A stretch of DNA of 63,114 nucleotides from an uncultured Oscillospiraceae bacterium (GTDB lineage Bacteria > Bacillota > Clostridia > Oscillospirales > Oscillospiraceae), in assembly GCA_934589065.1 (NCBI GenBank), contig CAKTNN010000012.1, positions 1 to 63,114 of the forward strand, read 5' to 3'. The position numbers and the translations under genes are program-made. Below are positions 53,204-61,251 of this stretch, one piece after another. Positions within the stretch are counted from its first letter, which is position 1. The number at the start of each line of letters is the position of its first letter. The notes under the pieces were generated by a model, which was not told the DNA's origin, did not search any database, and saw only the letters and a program-made list of their open reading frames with translations.

Positions 53204-54042
53204 ATGCTCTGGAAATTCGGAATTTAACCAAGTCTTACCCGGATTTTTCTCTGGATCACCTGTCCCTGACGCTGCCTGGCGGCTGCATTCTGGGCCTGAT
53301 CGGGGAAAACGGAGCCGGGAAGAGCACGACAATTCGGTTAATCCTGGATATGATCCACAAGGATTCCGGCAGCGTGACGATATTTGGAAAGGACAACGGT
53401 CAGAACTTGGCCCTTACCAAGCAGGATATCGGCGTGGTGTTGGATGAAGTGGGCATACCAGGCTGCCTGAATGCTCACCAGGTGGGAGAAATCATGGGGA
53501 GAACCTACCGCAACTGGGATAAGGAGGTCTATCAAAACTACCTTACCCGGTTCTCTCTGCCGGAAAGGAAACCCTTTCAGAGCTATTCCAGGGGAATGCA
53601 GATGAAGCTTGGCTTGGCAATTGCCCTGAGTCACCATGCAAAGCTACTGCTGCTGGACGAAGCTACCTCCGGTCTGGATCCGGTGGTGCGGGACGAAGTG
53701 GTGGATACGCTCCTGTCCTTTGCCCGCCAGGGGGAGAATGCGGTGCTCATTTCCTCCCATATTGTCAGCGACCTGGAAAAGCTGTGCGACTATGTTGCGT
53801 TTCTGCACAAGGGAAAAATCATGCTTCTGGAAGAGAAGGATTACCTGCTGGGGGAGTATGGCTTGCTCCACTGCACGGCTTCTCAATTGGAGGAAATCCC
53901 CGCAGAGGCGATCCTGCACAAAAAGCTCACCCCCTACTCTGCGGAGGCCCTGGTAAAGCGGGACGCTCTGCCCGGGGGCACAACGGTCAGCCCCATCAGT
54001 ATGGAGGAACTATTTATTTATATGAGCAAGGAGGCGGTTTGA
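53200..54042 (+). CDS. ABC transporter ATPase, YtrB/ABC-2 type
   Basis: 280 aa. Walker A LIGENGAGKSTTIRLI, signature YSRGMQMKLGLAIAL (SRGMQ in place of LSGGQ, usual in this group), Walker B LLLLDEATSGLDPVVRDEV and H-loop ISSHIVSDLEKL. It powers the small permease encoded next. Relatives export antimicrobial peptides or respond to cell-wall stress; the cargo here is unknown. Confidence 0.93.
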   Translation: MNALEIRNLTKSYPDFSLDHLSLTLPGGCILGLIGENGAGKSTTIRLILDMIHKDSGSVTIFGKDNGQNLALTKQDIGVVLDEVGIPGCLNAHQVGEIMGRTYRNWDKEVYQNYLTRFSLPERKPFQSYSRGMQMKLGLAIALSHHAKLLLLDEATSGLDPVVRDEVVDTLLSFARQGENAVLISSHIVSDLEKLCDYVAFLHKGKIMLLEEKDYLLGEYGLLHCTASQLEEIPAEAILHKKLTPYSAEALVKRDALPGGTTVSPISMEELFIYMSKEAV

Positions 54043-54654
54043 ATGAAGGCGCTTCTATTAAAGGACTGGTATCAGCTGAAGGCATACTGCCGGAGCGTGC
54101 TGCTGATTCCCCTGGTTTTTGCGGTGGTCAGTCTGTTTTCCGGGGAAAACTTCTTCTTTATTACCTATCCCGTGGCGGTTATGAGCCTGCTCCCGGTGAC
54201 GCTGCTATCCTACGATGAGCGCAGCCATTGGAATAGCTTCTGTGCGGCGCTGCCCTACAGTCGGGCGCAGGTGGTCAGCAGCAAGTACCTGCTGGGTCTA
54301 TTGGTGACCCTGCCGACCATTGCGGTGATGCTGATTCTATGTGCCATTCGGATGACGGCATCCGGCACATTCTTCTGGAGTGACTTCCTGGGCCTGGCAG
54401 ACGGCCTGCTGCTTTTGGGCTTCTGCTCCTTTAGCCTGTGCATGCCCCTGCTGCTCCGGTTTGGTGTGGAAAAGGGCAGACTTTTCTACTATATCGTCAT
54501 CGGCCTTACCTGTGCTTCCGCCTTCGTCCTTGGGGATGTAAACCCATCCTTCCCATACCTGGCGTTCCCGGTGGTTGTCCTTCTCTGCGCGCTCCTGTAC
54601 GCCCTCAGCTGGCGGATTTCCGTGGGTATCTATGAGAAAAAGGAAATCCGGTAA
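54043..54654 (+). CDS. ABC-2 type permease
   Basis: 203 aa with about six hydrophobic helices, beginning MKALLLKDWYQLKAY, the start pattern of the ABC2_membrane_5 family. It starts directly after the ATPase stop (TGAATG). It is the membrane half of the GntR-controlled exporter. Confidence 0.9.
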   Translation: MKALLLKDWYQLKAYCRSVLLIPLVFAVVSLFSGENFFFITYPVAVMSLLPVTLLSYDERSHWNSFCAALPYSRAQVVSSKYLLGLLVTLPTIAVMLILCAIRMTASGTFFWSDFLGLADGLLLLGFCSFSLCMPLLLRFGVEKGRLFYYIVIGLTCASAFVLGDVNPSFPYLAFPVVVLLCALLYALSWRISVGIYEKKEIR

Positions 54655-54673
54655 CACAAAAATGATAAAACAA

Positions 54674-54718
54674 AACGAACCGTCATTGCAGCCCATTGGG
54701 GAGCAACGACGGTTCGTT
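54674..54718. terminator. Bidirectional terminator between the ABC-2 operon and hisS
   Basis: AACGAACCGTC and GACGGTTCGTT flank a loop containing ATTGCAGCCC. T-rich DNA follows on both strands. The CGTCATTGC inside recalls the dispersed repeat family. Confidence 0.82.
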
Positions 54719-54732
54719 ATTTTGGGGGAAGG

Positions 54733-56085
54733 TTATTTCTCCAGAATTACGGGGACGTTTACGGATACGGCACTTAGAATTGCCTTCGCGGCATCCTCCG
54801 GGGAGAGCAGCTGCTGCTCACCGGTTGCCATATTCTTTACGGAGCACAGCCCCTGGGCGATTTCGTCCTCTCCCAACAGTACGGCGAAGGGAACCTGCAG
54901 CTTGTTGGCGTAGGCCATCTTCTGCTTGAATTTCTTCTGCTCGCCGTAAAGCTGCACCCGCAGGCCAAAGGAACGGAGGGTTTCTGCCAGGGCAATGGCC
55001 TTGGACAGGTCTTCCGTCATAGGCAGCACCAGGGCATCGGCAGGAGCAGAGGGCAGGGCAGGGTTCAGCAGGCCCTGCTCATCCAGTACATAAAAGAGCC
55101 GGGTCAGGCCAATGGAAATGCCCACGCCGGGCAGCGCCTTTTCAATGTAGTAGCCAGCCAGGTTGTCGTAGCGCCCGCCGGAGCAGACAGAGCCGATTTC
55201 CGGATGATCCAGCAGGGCGGTCTCGTAAACCGTGCCGGTGTAGTAGTCCAGACCGCGGGCAATGGTCAGATCTACGGCAAAGTTCTCCTCCGGCACACCG
55301 AAGGCAGCCAGGTTGGCGGTGACGGCTTTCAGCTCGCCCAGACCGGTATCGAAGAGTTCGTTCTTGCCGGTATAGCCTTCCAGCGCGGCAATCACCTGGG
55401 CGTTGGTGCCCCGGATGGCAATGAAGGAGAGAATCCCGGCAGCCTGCTCCTGTGTCAGACCGCAGTCCTCCAGGAGGATCACCTTTACCTTGTCCGGGCC
55501 GATCTTATCCAGCTTGTCCACGGTGCGCATAATATCGCCGCTCTTGTCTGCCAGACCCAGCATATCGTAGAAGCCAGAGAGAATCTTTCGGTTGTTCACA
55601 CGAATCTGGAAGCGCTTCAGACCGAAGCCCTGAAATACCTTGTAGATAATGGCGGGAATCTCCGCCTCGTTGAGAATATCCAGCTTGCCGTCACCGATGA
55701 TATCGATATCGGCCTGGTAGAATTCCCGGAAGCGGCCACGCTGTGCCCGCTCACCCCGGTAGACCTTGCTGATTTGGAAGCGGCGGAAGGGGAAGGCCAG
55801 CTCGTTGTAGTGCAGGGCAACATATTTTGCCAGGGGAACGGTCAGGTCGAACCGAAGGGCCAGGTCGCTGTCACCTTTGGTGAAGCGGTAAATCTGCTTT
55901 TCGGTTTCTCCGCCGCCTTTGGCAAGAAGAATCTGAGCATCCTCGATAGCGGGAGTGTCCAGGGGGGCAAAGCCGTAGGAGGCGTAGGTATCCCGGAGAA
56001 TCTGAACCATCTTTTCAAACCGGATCTGCTTGTCCGGCAGCAGCTCCATAAAGCCGGAGAGGGTACGGGGCTTGATAATATCCAT
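54733..56085 (-). CDS. hisS: Histidyl-tRNA synthetase
   Basis: 450 aa from the ATG at 56085 (AAAGGA, 10-base spacing). Class II core: LRFDLTVPLAKYVALH (motif 1 to 2 region), RGRFREFYQADIDIIG (motif 2), ARGLDYYTGTVYE (His-specific), SVCSGGRYDNLAGYY and GVGISIGLTRLFYV (motif 3), then an anticodon-binding domain (about 350-440: ALVLPMTEDLSKAIALAETLR). It is downstream of an MGS-like gene and minD on the same strand. Confidence 0.97.
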   Translation of the reverse strand: MDIIKPRTLSGFMELLPDKQIRFEKMVQILRDTYASYGFAPLDTPAIEDAQILLAKGGGETEKQIYRFTKGDSDLALRFDLTVPLAKYVALHYNELAFPFRRFQISKVYRGERAQRGRFREFYQADIDIIGDGKLDILNEAEIPAIIYKVFQGFGLKRFQIRVNNRKILSGFYDMLGLADKSGDIMRTVDKLDKIGPDKVKVILLEDCGLTQEQAAGILSFIAIRGTNAQVIAALEGYTGKNELFDTGLGELKAVTANLAAFGVPEENFAVDLTIARGLDYYTGTVYETALLDHPEIGSVCSGGRYDNLAGYYIEKALPGVGISIGLTRLFYVLDEQGLLNPALPSAPADALVLPMTEDLSKAIALAETLRSFGLRVQLYGEQKKFKQKMAYANKLQVPFAVLLGEDEIAQGLCSVKNMATGEQQLLSPEDAAKAILSAVSVNVPVILEK

Positions 56086-56157
56086 AAACAAAGAATCCTT
56101 TCTGAAAAAAGCGTGAAAAGGGCAAACCACCCCCACTGTATTGGGGGGCGCGCTGCC

Positions 56158-56571
56158 TTAGAATTTCGGCTTGCTGTGAACCATTTCACGCCAATCCAGG
56201 TCGCCCCGCTGCAGGCCAAGGATGAACATCTCGGCGCTGGCAAGGTTGGTGGCAATGGGCACGTTCTGCTTGTCGCAGTGGCGAATGGTTTCAATCATCT
56301 GGGCGTCATCCCAGGGGTCGGTGGTGTTAGGATCGGTGAACAGCAGAACCAGATCAATTTCGTTGTAAGCAATGCGGGCGTTGATCTGCTGGTGACCGCC
56401 CTGCTTATGGGATAGCAGCAGGGTGATGGGCAAACCGGTATTGTCGGCAATCAGTCGTCCTGTGGTCGCCGTGGCGTAAAGGTTGTGCTTGGCGAGGACG
56501 CTCTTGTATGCGGTGCAGAACTGAACCATCAGTTCCTTCTTTTTGTCATGGGCCAGAAATGCGATATTCAT
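56158..56571 (-). CDS. Methylglyoxal synthase-like protein with altered active site
   Basis: 137 aa from the ATG at 56571 (AAGGAG, 8-base spacing); a GTG at 56580 overlaps the RBS. The MGS fold is clear: MNIAFLAHDKKKELMVQF, LYATATTGRLI, IDLVLLFTDP and IPATNLASAEM-like IATNLASAEMFI. Set against E. coli MgsA without gaps, His19, Asp20 and Asp91 are kept (His8, Asp9, Asp80), but the catalytic Asp71 of the GGDQQ motif is His60 (GGHQQ), His98 is Trp87 and Asp101 is Ala90. It may therefore lack normal dihydroxyacetone phosphate lyase activity. It is between minD and hisS. Confidence 0.85.
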   Translation of the reverse strand: MNIAFLAHDKKKELMVQFCTAYKSVLAKHNLYATATTGRLIADNTGLPITLLLSHKQGGHQQINARIAYNEIDLVLLFTDPNTTDPWDDAQMIETIRHCDKQNVPIATNLASAEMFILGLQRGDLDWREMVHSKPKF

Positions 56572-56596
56572 CCTCTTCACTCCTTATAGAAATCAC

Positions 56597-57334
56597 TTAA
56601 AGTTTCAACTTGGTGGGAATCCCCTCCAGCCGACAGGCAATTCGGCGGAAAGCCCGCGCTGCGGGGCACTTTTTGGCATACACCAGCACCGGCGCGCCAA
56701 AAGCGGCGGATAGGGTTATGTTGGGATCCTCCGGCACAACGCCGCTTAGGGGCGTTCCCGTGGTATCCATTACATCATCAATGGTCAGCCGGACGGTGGA
56801 CAGAAGCTCCTCATCCACCCGATTGACAATCAGCCGTACATTTTGCTTGCCGGACAGTTCCAGCAAATCGCTGACCCGTGCGGCATCCCGGATGGCGGCG
56901 GGGCCTGGGCCGGTTACCAGGAGAAAACGGTCTGTCCAGGTGCTGCACAGGCGAAATCCTGCGTCTACCCCGGCGGGAGCATCCAGGAAAACATAGTCAA
57001 AGCTGCTCCGCGCCTGCCGGAGCATGGCACCAAAGGCTTCCGGGTCGATTTTCTCCACAGGCCGGTTCATGGGCGCAGTGAGAAACCGAAGGCTGGGGTA
57101 TCTGGGATGCCGGGCGGCATCCTCCAGGCGATAGCTGCCCTCGGAAACATCCAGGAAGGACAGGGCTGGCACATCGCTCAGCCCCAGGGAAATATCCAGG
57201 TTCCGCAGTCCTACATCGCAGTCGATGCACAAAACATTTCTGCCTTTTTCCGCCAAGGCACTTGCGATACCGGCGCAAACGGATGTTTTGCCTGTGCCGC
57301 CCTTGCCGGAAACGATGGCATATAGTTCTCCCAC
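56597..57334 (-). CDS. minD: Septum site-determining ATPase MinD
   Basis: 245 aa from a GTG start at 57334: AGGAGG lies just before it, whereas the upstream ATG at 57352 overlaps that RBS. Deviant Walker A SGKGGTGKTS, switch I DCDVGLRNLDISLGL, switch II FLDAPAGVDAGF, and a basic amphipathic C-terminus (FRRIACRLEGIPTKLKL) suited to membrane binding. MinD places the division site with MinC and MinE; neither is adjacent here. It is 25 bases upstream of the MGS-like gene. A related MinD/ParA-type ATPase such as FlhG is less likely. Confidence 0.9.
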   Translation of the reverse strand: MGELYAIVSGKGGTGKTSVCAGIASALAEKGRNVLCIDCDVGLRNLDISLGLSDVPALSFLDVSEGSYRLEDAARHPRYPSLRFLTAPMNRPVEKIDPEAFGAMLRQARSSFDYVFLDAPAGVDAGFRLCSTWTDRFLLVTGPGPAAIRDAARVSDLLELSGKQNVRLIVNRVDEELLSTVRLTIDDVMDTTGTPLSGVVPEDPNITLSAAFGAPVLVYAKKCPAARAFRRIACRLEGIPTKLKL

Positions 57335-57363
57335 GGACGCCCCTCCTAACATAGTTTAAGTCC

Positions 57364-57392
57364 ATTATAAAGCCAAAACATACAAAAAGCAA
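57364..57392 (-). promoter_or_regulatory. Promoter of minD
   Basis: TTGCTT (57392-57387), a 17-base spacer and TATAAT (57369-57364) on the minus strand, 30 bases before the GTG. Confidence 0.75.
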
Positions 57393-57468
57393 TAGCAAAA
57401 TGCGGGCTTGCAAAAAGAAATTCATCATTTTAACCAAAAAGCTCGGGGCATATCCTGCAAAAAAATGG

Positions 57469-57497
57469 TTGCACAGGGAAAGGAAGTGAGCTATAAT
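57469..57497 (+). promoter_or_regulatory. Sigma-A promoter of pta
   Basis: TTGCAC (57469-57474), a 17-base spacer and TATAAT (57492-57497). Confidence 0.85.
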
Positions 57498-57509
57498 AGT
57501 AGCGAAAAA

Positions 57510-57525
57510 ACGGGCTTCGGCCCGT
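57510..57525 (+). other. UUCG-tetraloop hairpin at the 5' end of pta mRNA
   Basis: ACGGGC-TTCG-GCCCGT, about 6-8 bases after the expected transcription start and just before the RBS GGAGGAG. A C(UUCG)G hairpin is extremely stable; at this place it may protect the mRNA from 5' decay rather than terminate it. Confidence 0.7.
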
Positions 57526-57543
57526 AAAATGGAGGAGATTCTC

Positions 57544-58542
57544 ATGTTCAATGCTATGATCGAAACTCTGAAGGCAAATCCCCGGAAGATCGTCTTCACT
57601 GAGGGCCACGATGCCCGTATTCTGGAGGCTACCTCTCGCCTGGTTGAGGGCGGCTTCCTGACCCCCATCCTGATCGGTAATGTGGACGAAGTGAAAGCCA
57701 ACGCCAAGAAGGGTGGCTTCAATATCGAGGGTGTGGAGATCATCGATCCCCTGACCTACGCCGGTATGGACGAGATGGTAGATAAGATGGTTGAGCTGCG
57801 CAAGGGCAAGATGACCCCGGAGGATTGCCGCAAGGCTCTGTCCAAAGGCAACTACTTCGGCACCATGCTGGTAAAGATGGGCTACGCCGATTCTCTGCTG
57901 GGCGGCGCTACCTACTCCACCGCCGATACCGTCCGTCCCGCTCTGCAGTTGGTGAAAACCAAGAAGGGCGCACATCTGGTGTCTTCCTGCTTCATCCTGG
58001 TTCGCGGTGAAGAGAAGCTGGCTATGGGCGACTGCGCCATTAACCTGAGCTACGAGGATACCGTGGATAAGGAAGGCAACGTGGTTCTGACCGCTGCCCA
58101 AAAGCTGGCTGAGGTTGCTGTGGAAACTGCCCGCACCGCAAAGGTCTTCGGCATCGATCCCAAGGTTGCCATGCTGAGCTTCTCCACCAACGGCTCCGGC
58201 AAGGGCGGCACGGTGAAGCTGAGCCACGATGCTACCGCTGTTGCCAAGGAGCTGGCTCCTGAACTGGCAATTGACGGCGAGATGCAGTTCGATGCAGCCG
58301 TTGCCCCCGAGGTAGGCCAGCTGAAGTTCCCCGGCTCTCCCGTCGCCGGTCACGCCAATACCTTCATTTTCCCCAATATTGAGGCCGGCAACATCGGCTA
58401 CAAGATTGCTCAGCGTCTGGGCGGCTTCGAGGCCTACGGCCCCATCCTGCAGGGCCTGGCTGCTCCCATCAACGACCTGTCCCGTGGCTGCAATGCCGAC
58501 GAGGTCTACAAGATGGCAATCATCACTGCTGCAATGGTGTAA
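57544..58542 (+). CDS. pta: Phosphate acetyltransferase
   Basis: 332 aa from the ATG at 57544; an earlier ATG at 57529 overlaps the RBS GGAGGAG. It interconverts acetyl-CoA and acetyl phosphate. Motifs: PRKIVFTEGHDARILEA, GTMLVKMGYADSLLGGA, TVRPALQLVKT, MLSFSTNGSGKG, and FPNIEAGNIGYKIAQRLGG near the C-terminus, all of the short Pta class without N-terminal regulatory domains. Acetate kinase is not adjacent. Phosphate butyryltransferase is related, but the FPNIEAGNIGYK and SFSTNGSG patterns favour Pta. Confidence 0.94.
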   Translation: MFNAMIETLKANPRKIVFTEGHDARILEATSRLVEGGFLTPILIGNVDEVKANAKKGGFNIEGVEIIDPLTYAGMDEMVDKMVELRKGKMTPEDCRKALSKGNYFGTMLVKMGYADSLLGGATYSTADTVRPALQLVKTKKGAHLVSSCFILVRGEEKLAMGDCAINLSYEDTVDKEGNVVLTAAQKLAEVAVETARTAKVFGIDPKVAMLSFSTNGSGKGGTVKLSHDATAVAKELAPELAIDGEMQFDAAVAPEVGQLKFPGSPVAGHANTFIFPNIEAGNIGYKIAQRLGGFEAYGPILQGLAAPINDLSRGCNADEVYKMAIITAAMV

Positions 58543-58560
58543 TTCTTTCCATAAAAAACC

Positions 58561-58587
58561 TTCGCCGCCCCTGTTCGGGGCGGCGAA
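58561..58587. terminator. Bidirectional terminator after pta
   Basis: TTCGCCGCCCC and GGGGCGGCGAA flank TGTTC. It serves pta and the convergent ROK-like gene. Confidence 0.82.
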
Positions 58588-58592
58588 ATTCA

Positions 58593-59975
58593 TTATTTCC
58601 GAATTTCCGGCAAGCTGGCGGCGGCAACGGCCTGACCGATGCGCCGGGTTTTCTCATCCGGCAGCATCAGGGTAACGGTTTTTGCCAGAACGGGATGATC
58701 CTGCATAAGCACCTGCCGGGCGGTGGAGAGAATGATTTCTCCCCCCTTGCCGGACATGACCCGGCCCATAAGGATCAGCTTTTCAATATCGTAGAACCGG
58801 GCGTACAGCACCACGGTGTGGGCAAGGTAAATGCCGATATCCCGGAATACCTTGGCGGCCCGTTCGTCTCCCTCTTCCATCAGCTGCTGCACCTGCTTCA
58901 GCTGATCGGCAGGGGAAAGGGTTTCGTCCAGGGCAATGCCGGCCCTGGGGGCAAGCTTGATCACGGCATCCTGGGAAAAGTATTTGCATCCGGCGCCGAT
59001 GTCCGTAGACCATTCGTCTGCCATGGCCTCTTCGCTCAGATCTACCGGGGCAAAGGCCAGCTCGGAAATCCAACCAAGAACATTTTTGTCCTTATCCACA
59101 TAGCCCACGGCTTCGCTGGTGCCCATGGCTACGCCCATAATCCGCCCGGCATTCATGCCCATAGCGCCAGCCAGGGCGGACACATCTCCGTCGTTGGCTA
59201 CCACCACCGGCACATCCCCGATTTCCTTGCCCGCCCGATCGTAGCAGGTTTTTACCTCGTCCCAGCGTTCCCGGGGGACTTTGTAGAAAATGCTGGAAAT
59301 CATAGGGGCGTTGCCGATAAACGTACCGGCGGAGGAGACGCCGATGGCATCCACCCGGGGCATTTTGGATGCGGCGGTGCGGAAGGCGGTGAGAATTTCC
59401 CGGTACTGATAGTTGGGGTCGGGATTCAGCTTTGGGTGCCAGATAACCTCTTCGGAGTAGACGCATTCCCCATCAATGACAGCGGAAACCTTCCGATCGG
59501 AGCCGCCGGCATCGAACCCGATGCGGCAGCCGTCCAGATGCCCGCCCAAAGGCCGGGGGGATTCGTTGGGCTGGGGGCAGTCTTCCAAAGGCAGATCGAT
59601 GATTTCCAGATCCACCTCATACAGCTTGTGGAAAAAATCAAAGTCAAAGGCCCGCTCACCGGTGGGAGCATAGTCCTTTTGCAGCTTTTGGGCAATGGGC
59701 GAGCAGCCGCAGATATAGATGCGGAAGCCGCCGATGGACCACAGCAGGAATTTTACCACCCGCTCTACATAGCGGTAGTCCGCCTGGGCCATTTCCGGAG
59801 TTCCGTGGATAAAGGTTCTGCGGACGGTGATCTTCCCTTCGTTTCGTTCAACGGCGATTGCCAGGGGCTTTGCTGCGCCCTGCAAATAGGCATCCATCCA
59901 CACGCCAAAGGGAATAAAGCCGGGATCCAGCTGGGGGACGGCCCCCAAATCATAGGAAACACCTAAATAATTCAT
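58593..59975 (-). CDS. ROK-like (ASKHA) sugar kinase with long N-terminal domain
   Basis: 460 aa from the ATG at 59975 (GGAGG, 10-base spacing). Residues about 1-150 match nothing I recognise. From about 155 an actin-like ATPase fold follows: GFDAGGSDRKVSAVI (phosphate-1 loop), AIGVSSAGTF, VVVANDGDVSALAGAMG (catalytic Asp region) and GVAMGTSEAVGYV (phosphate-2). The cysteine-rich zinc motif of typical ROK kinases is missing. It may phosphorylate a sugar or be a ROK-derived regulator, but it has no helix-turn-helix. It is divergent from the NahK operon, which suggests a role in the same sugar pathway. Confidence 0.75.
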   Translation of the reverse strand: MNYLGVSYDLGAVPQLDPGFIPFGVWMDAYLQGAAKPLAIAVERNEGKITVRRTFIHGTPEMAQADYRYVERVVKFLLWSIGGFRIYICGCSPIAQKLQKDYAPTGERAFDFDFFHKLYEVDLEIIDLPLEDCPQPNESPRPLGGHLDGCRIGFDAGGSDRKVSAVIDGECVYSEEVIWHPKLNPDPNYQYREILTAFRTAASKMPRVDAIGVSSAGTFIGNAPMISSIFYKVPRERWDEVKTCYDRAGKEIGDVPVVVANDGDVSALAGAMGMNAGRIMGVAMGTSEAVGYVDKDKNVLGWISELAFAPVDLSEEAMADEWSTDIGAGCKYFSQDAVIKLAPRAGIALDETLSPADQLKQVQQLMEEGDERAAKVFRDIGIYLAHTVVLYARFYDIEKLILMGRVMSGKGGEIILSTARQVLMQDHPVLAKTVTLMLPDEKTRRIGQAVAAASLPEIRK

Positions 59976-59997
59976 GGTGTGCATACCTCCATACAAA

Positions 59998-60018
59998 AGG
60001 CCCGTGGGATGCGGGCCT
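59998..60018 (-). other. Leader hairpin of the ROK-like gene
   Basis: AGGCCCG and CGGGCCT flank a 7-base loop; TTTTG follows on the minus strand, then the RBS. It may act as a weak attenuator. Confidence 0.6.
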
Positions 60019-60025
60019 ATGGAAA

Positions 60026-60054
60026 ATTATACCATAGAACCTTCCGGTGTGCAA
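60026..60054 (-). promoter_or_regulatory. Promoter of the ROK-like gene
   Basis: TTGCAC (60054-60049), a 17-base spacer and TATAAT (60031-60026) on the minus strand. Confidence 0.82.
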
Positions 60055-60092
60055 GAAAAATTGGAGAGAAGAATGCACAAAAATAGTTGAAA

Positions 60093-60146
60093 AAGGATTC
60101 TCTGCCCGGGAAGAATCCTTGACATTATCTCCAGGTTTGTTATACT
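60093..60146 (+). promoter_or_regulatory. Promoter of the nahK operon with an upstream dyad
   Basis: TTGACA (60119-60124), a 16-base spacer and an extended -10 TGTTATACT ending at 60146. A perfect dyad AAGGATTCT-N10-AGAATCCTT (60093-60120) reaches into the -35, a candidate operator for an unknown regulator. Confidence 0.75.
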
Positions 60147-60174
60147 GGAACTGCATGAAAAAGGAGGGCTGTGT

Positions 60175-61248
60175 ATGGAAGAATCCATGGTGCAGAGCGT
60201 TCTGCCCCATTTTTTTCCGGAGGGCAGCGTAAAAAGCTGCTGCCGGTACGGCTGCGGTCACATCAATGAAACCTACTTGGTGGTGACGAAAAAGGGGCGG
60301 AGATATATTCTCCAGCGCATCAGCAGCCGGGCTTTCCCGGATGTAGAGGGCTTGCAGGAAAACATTGCCGCCATTACTCAGTACCTCCACAGCATCCTGG
60401 ATAATCCAAACGCCGCCCTGACATTGATTCCCACCCTGGATGGGAAGAATTGGTATCACCAGGGGATAGACAGCGATTGGCGGGTGTTCGCGTTTATCGA
60501 GGGCAGCGTTTGTCTCCAGGCGCCCCAATGCCCGGAAGACCTATACCAGAGCGCCATTGCCTTTGGCAGCTTTCAGCAGCAGCTGTCCGGGTTTCCGGCG
60601 GAAACCCTTCACGAGACCATTCGCAATTTCCACAATACCCCAGACCGCTACCGGATATTCCGGGAAACCCTGGAAAAAGACCCCATGGGCCGGGCTGGTT
60701 CGGCGGAGAGGGAGATTGCGTTTGCGTTGGAACACGAACCTGTGGGCGGGAAGCTCACCCAAATGCTCCGGGACGGGGTTTTGCCCTTGCGGGTGACCCA
60801 TAACGATACCAAGCTCAATAACGTTATGCTGGATGAAAAGACCCACACGCCCCTGTGCGTCATCGACCTGGATACCACCATGCCGGGACTCAGTGCGTAT
60901 GATTTTGGGGACTCCATCCGCTTTGGCGCGGCTACGGCGGCAGAGGATGAGACGGACCTTTCCAAAATGGAGATGGACTTAGACCTTTACCGCATTTTCA
61001 CCCGGGGATTTTTAAGGGCCTGCCCGGCCCTGACTCAGGCGGAACGGAAGTCGCTGCCCCTGGGGGCGCTGACCATGACGCTGGAATGCGGTGTCCGGTT
61101 TTTGACGGACTACCTGGATGGCGACCATTATTTTGGGACTGCCTACCCGGAGCACAACCTGCATCGCTGCCGTACCCAGTTTAAGCTGGTGGCGGATATG
61201 GAACAAAAATGGAAAGAAATGGAACAAATTATAGAGGAGGAAACCTGA
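60175..61248 (+). CDS. nahK: N-acetylhexosamine 1-kinase-like phosphotransferase
   Basis: 357 aa, RBS AAGGAGGG. Phosphotransferase fold of the APH superfamily, with close resemblance to bifidobacterial NahK (359 aa): YGCGHINETYLV, RRYILQRISSRAFPDVEGL, LPLRVTHNDTKLNNVMLD (catalytic loop), IDLDTTMPGLSAYDFGDSIRFGA (metal loop), LECGVRFLTDYLDGDHYFGT and YPEHNLHRCRTQFKLV. NahK makes GlcNAc- or GalNAc-1-phosphate from free hexosamine. It is 3 bases upstream of a nucleotidyltransferase gene, which would turn the product into an NDP-sugar. Exact sugar specificity is inferred. Confidence 0.88.
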   Translation: MEESMVQSVLPHFFPEGSVKSCCRYGCGHINETYLVVTKKGRRYILQRISSRAFPDVEGLQENIAAITQYLHSILDNPNAALTLIPTLDGKNWYHQGIDSDWRVFAFIEGSVCLQAPQCPEDLYQSAIAFGSFQQQLSGFPAETLHETIRNFHNTPDRYRIFRETLEKDPMGRAGSAEREIAFALEHEPVGGKLTQMLRDGVLPLRVTHNDTKLNNVMLDEKTHTPLCVIDLDTTMPGLSAYDFGDSIRFGAATAAEDETDLSKMEMDLDLYRIFTRGFLRACPALTQAERKSLPLGALTMTLECGVRFLTDYLDGDHYFGTAYPEHNLHRCRTQFKLVADMEQKWKEMEQIIEEET

Positions 61249-61251
61249 CTT

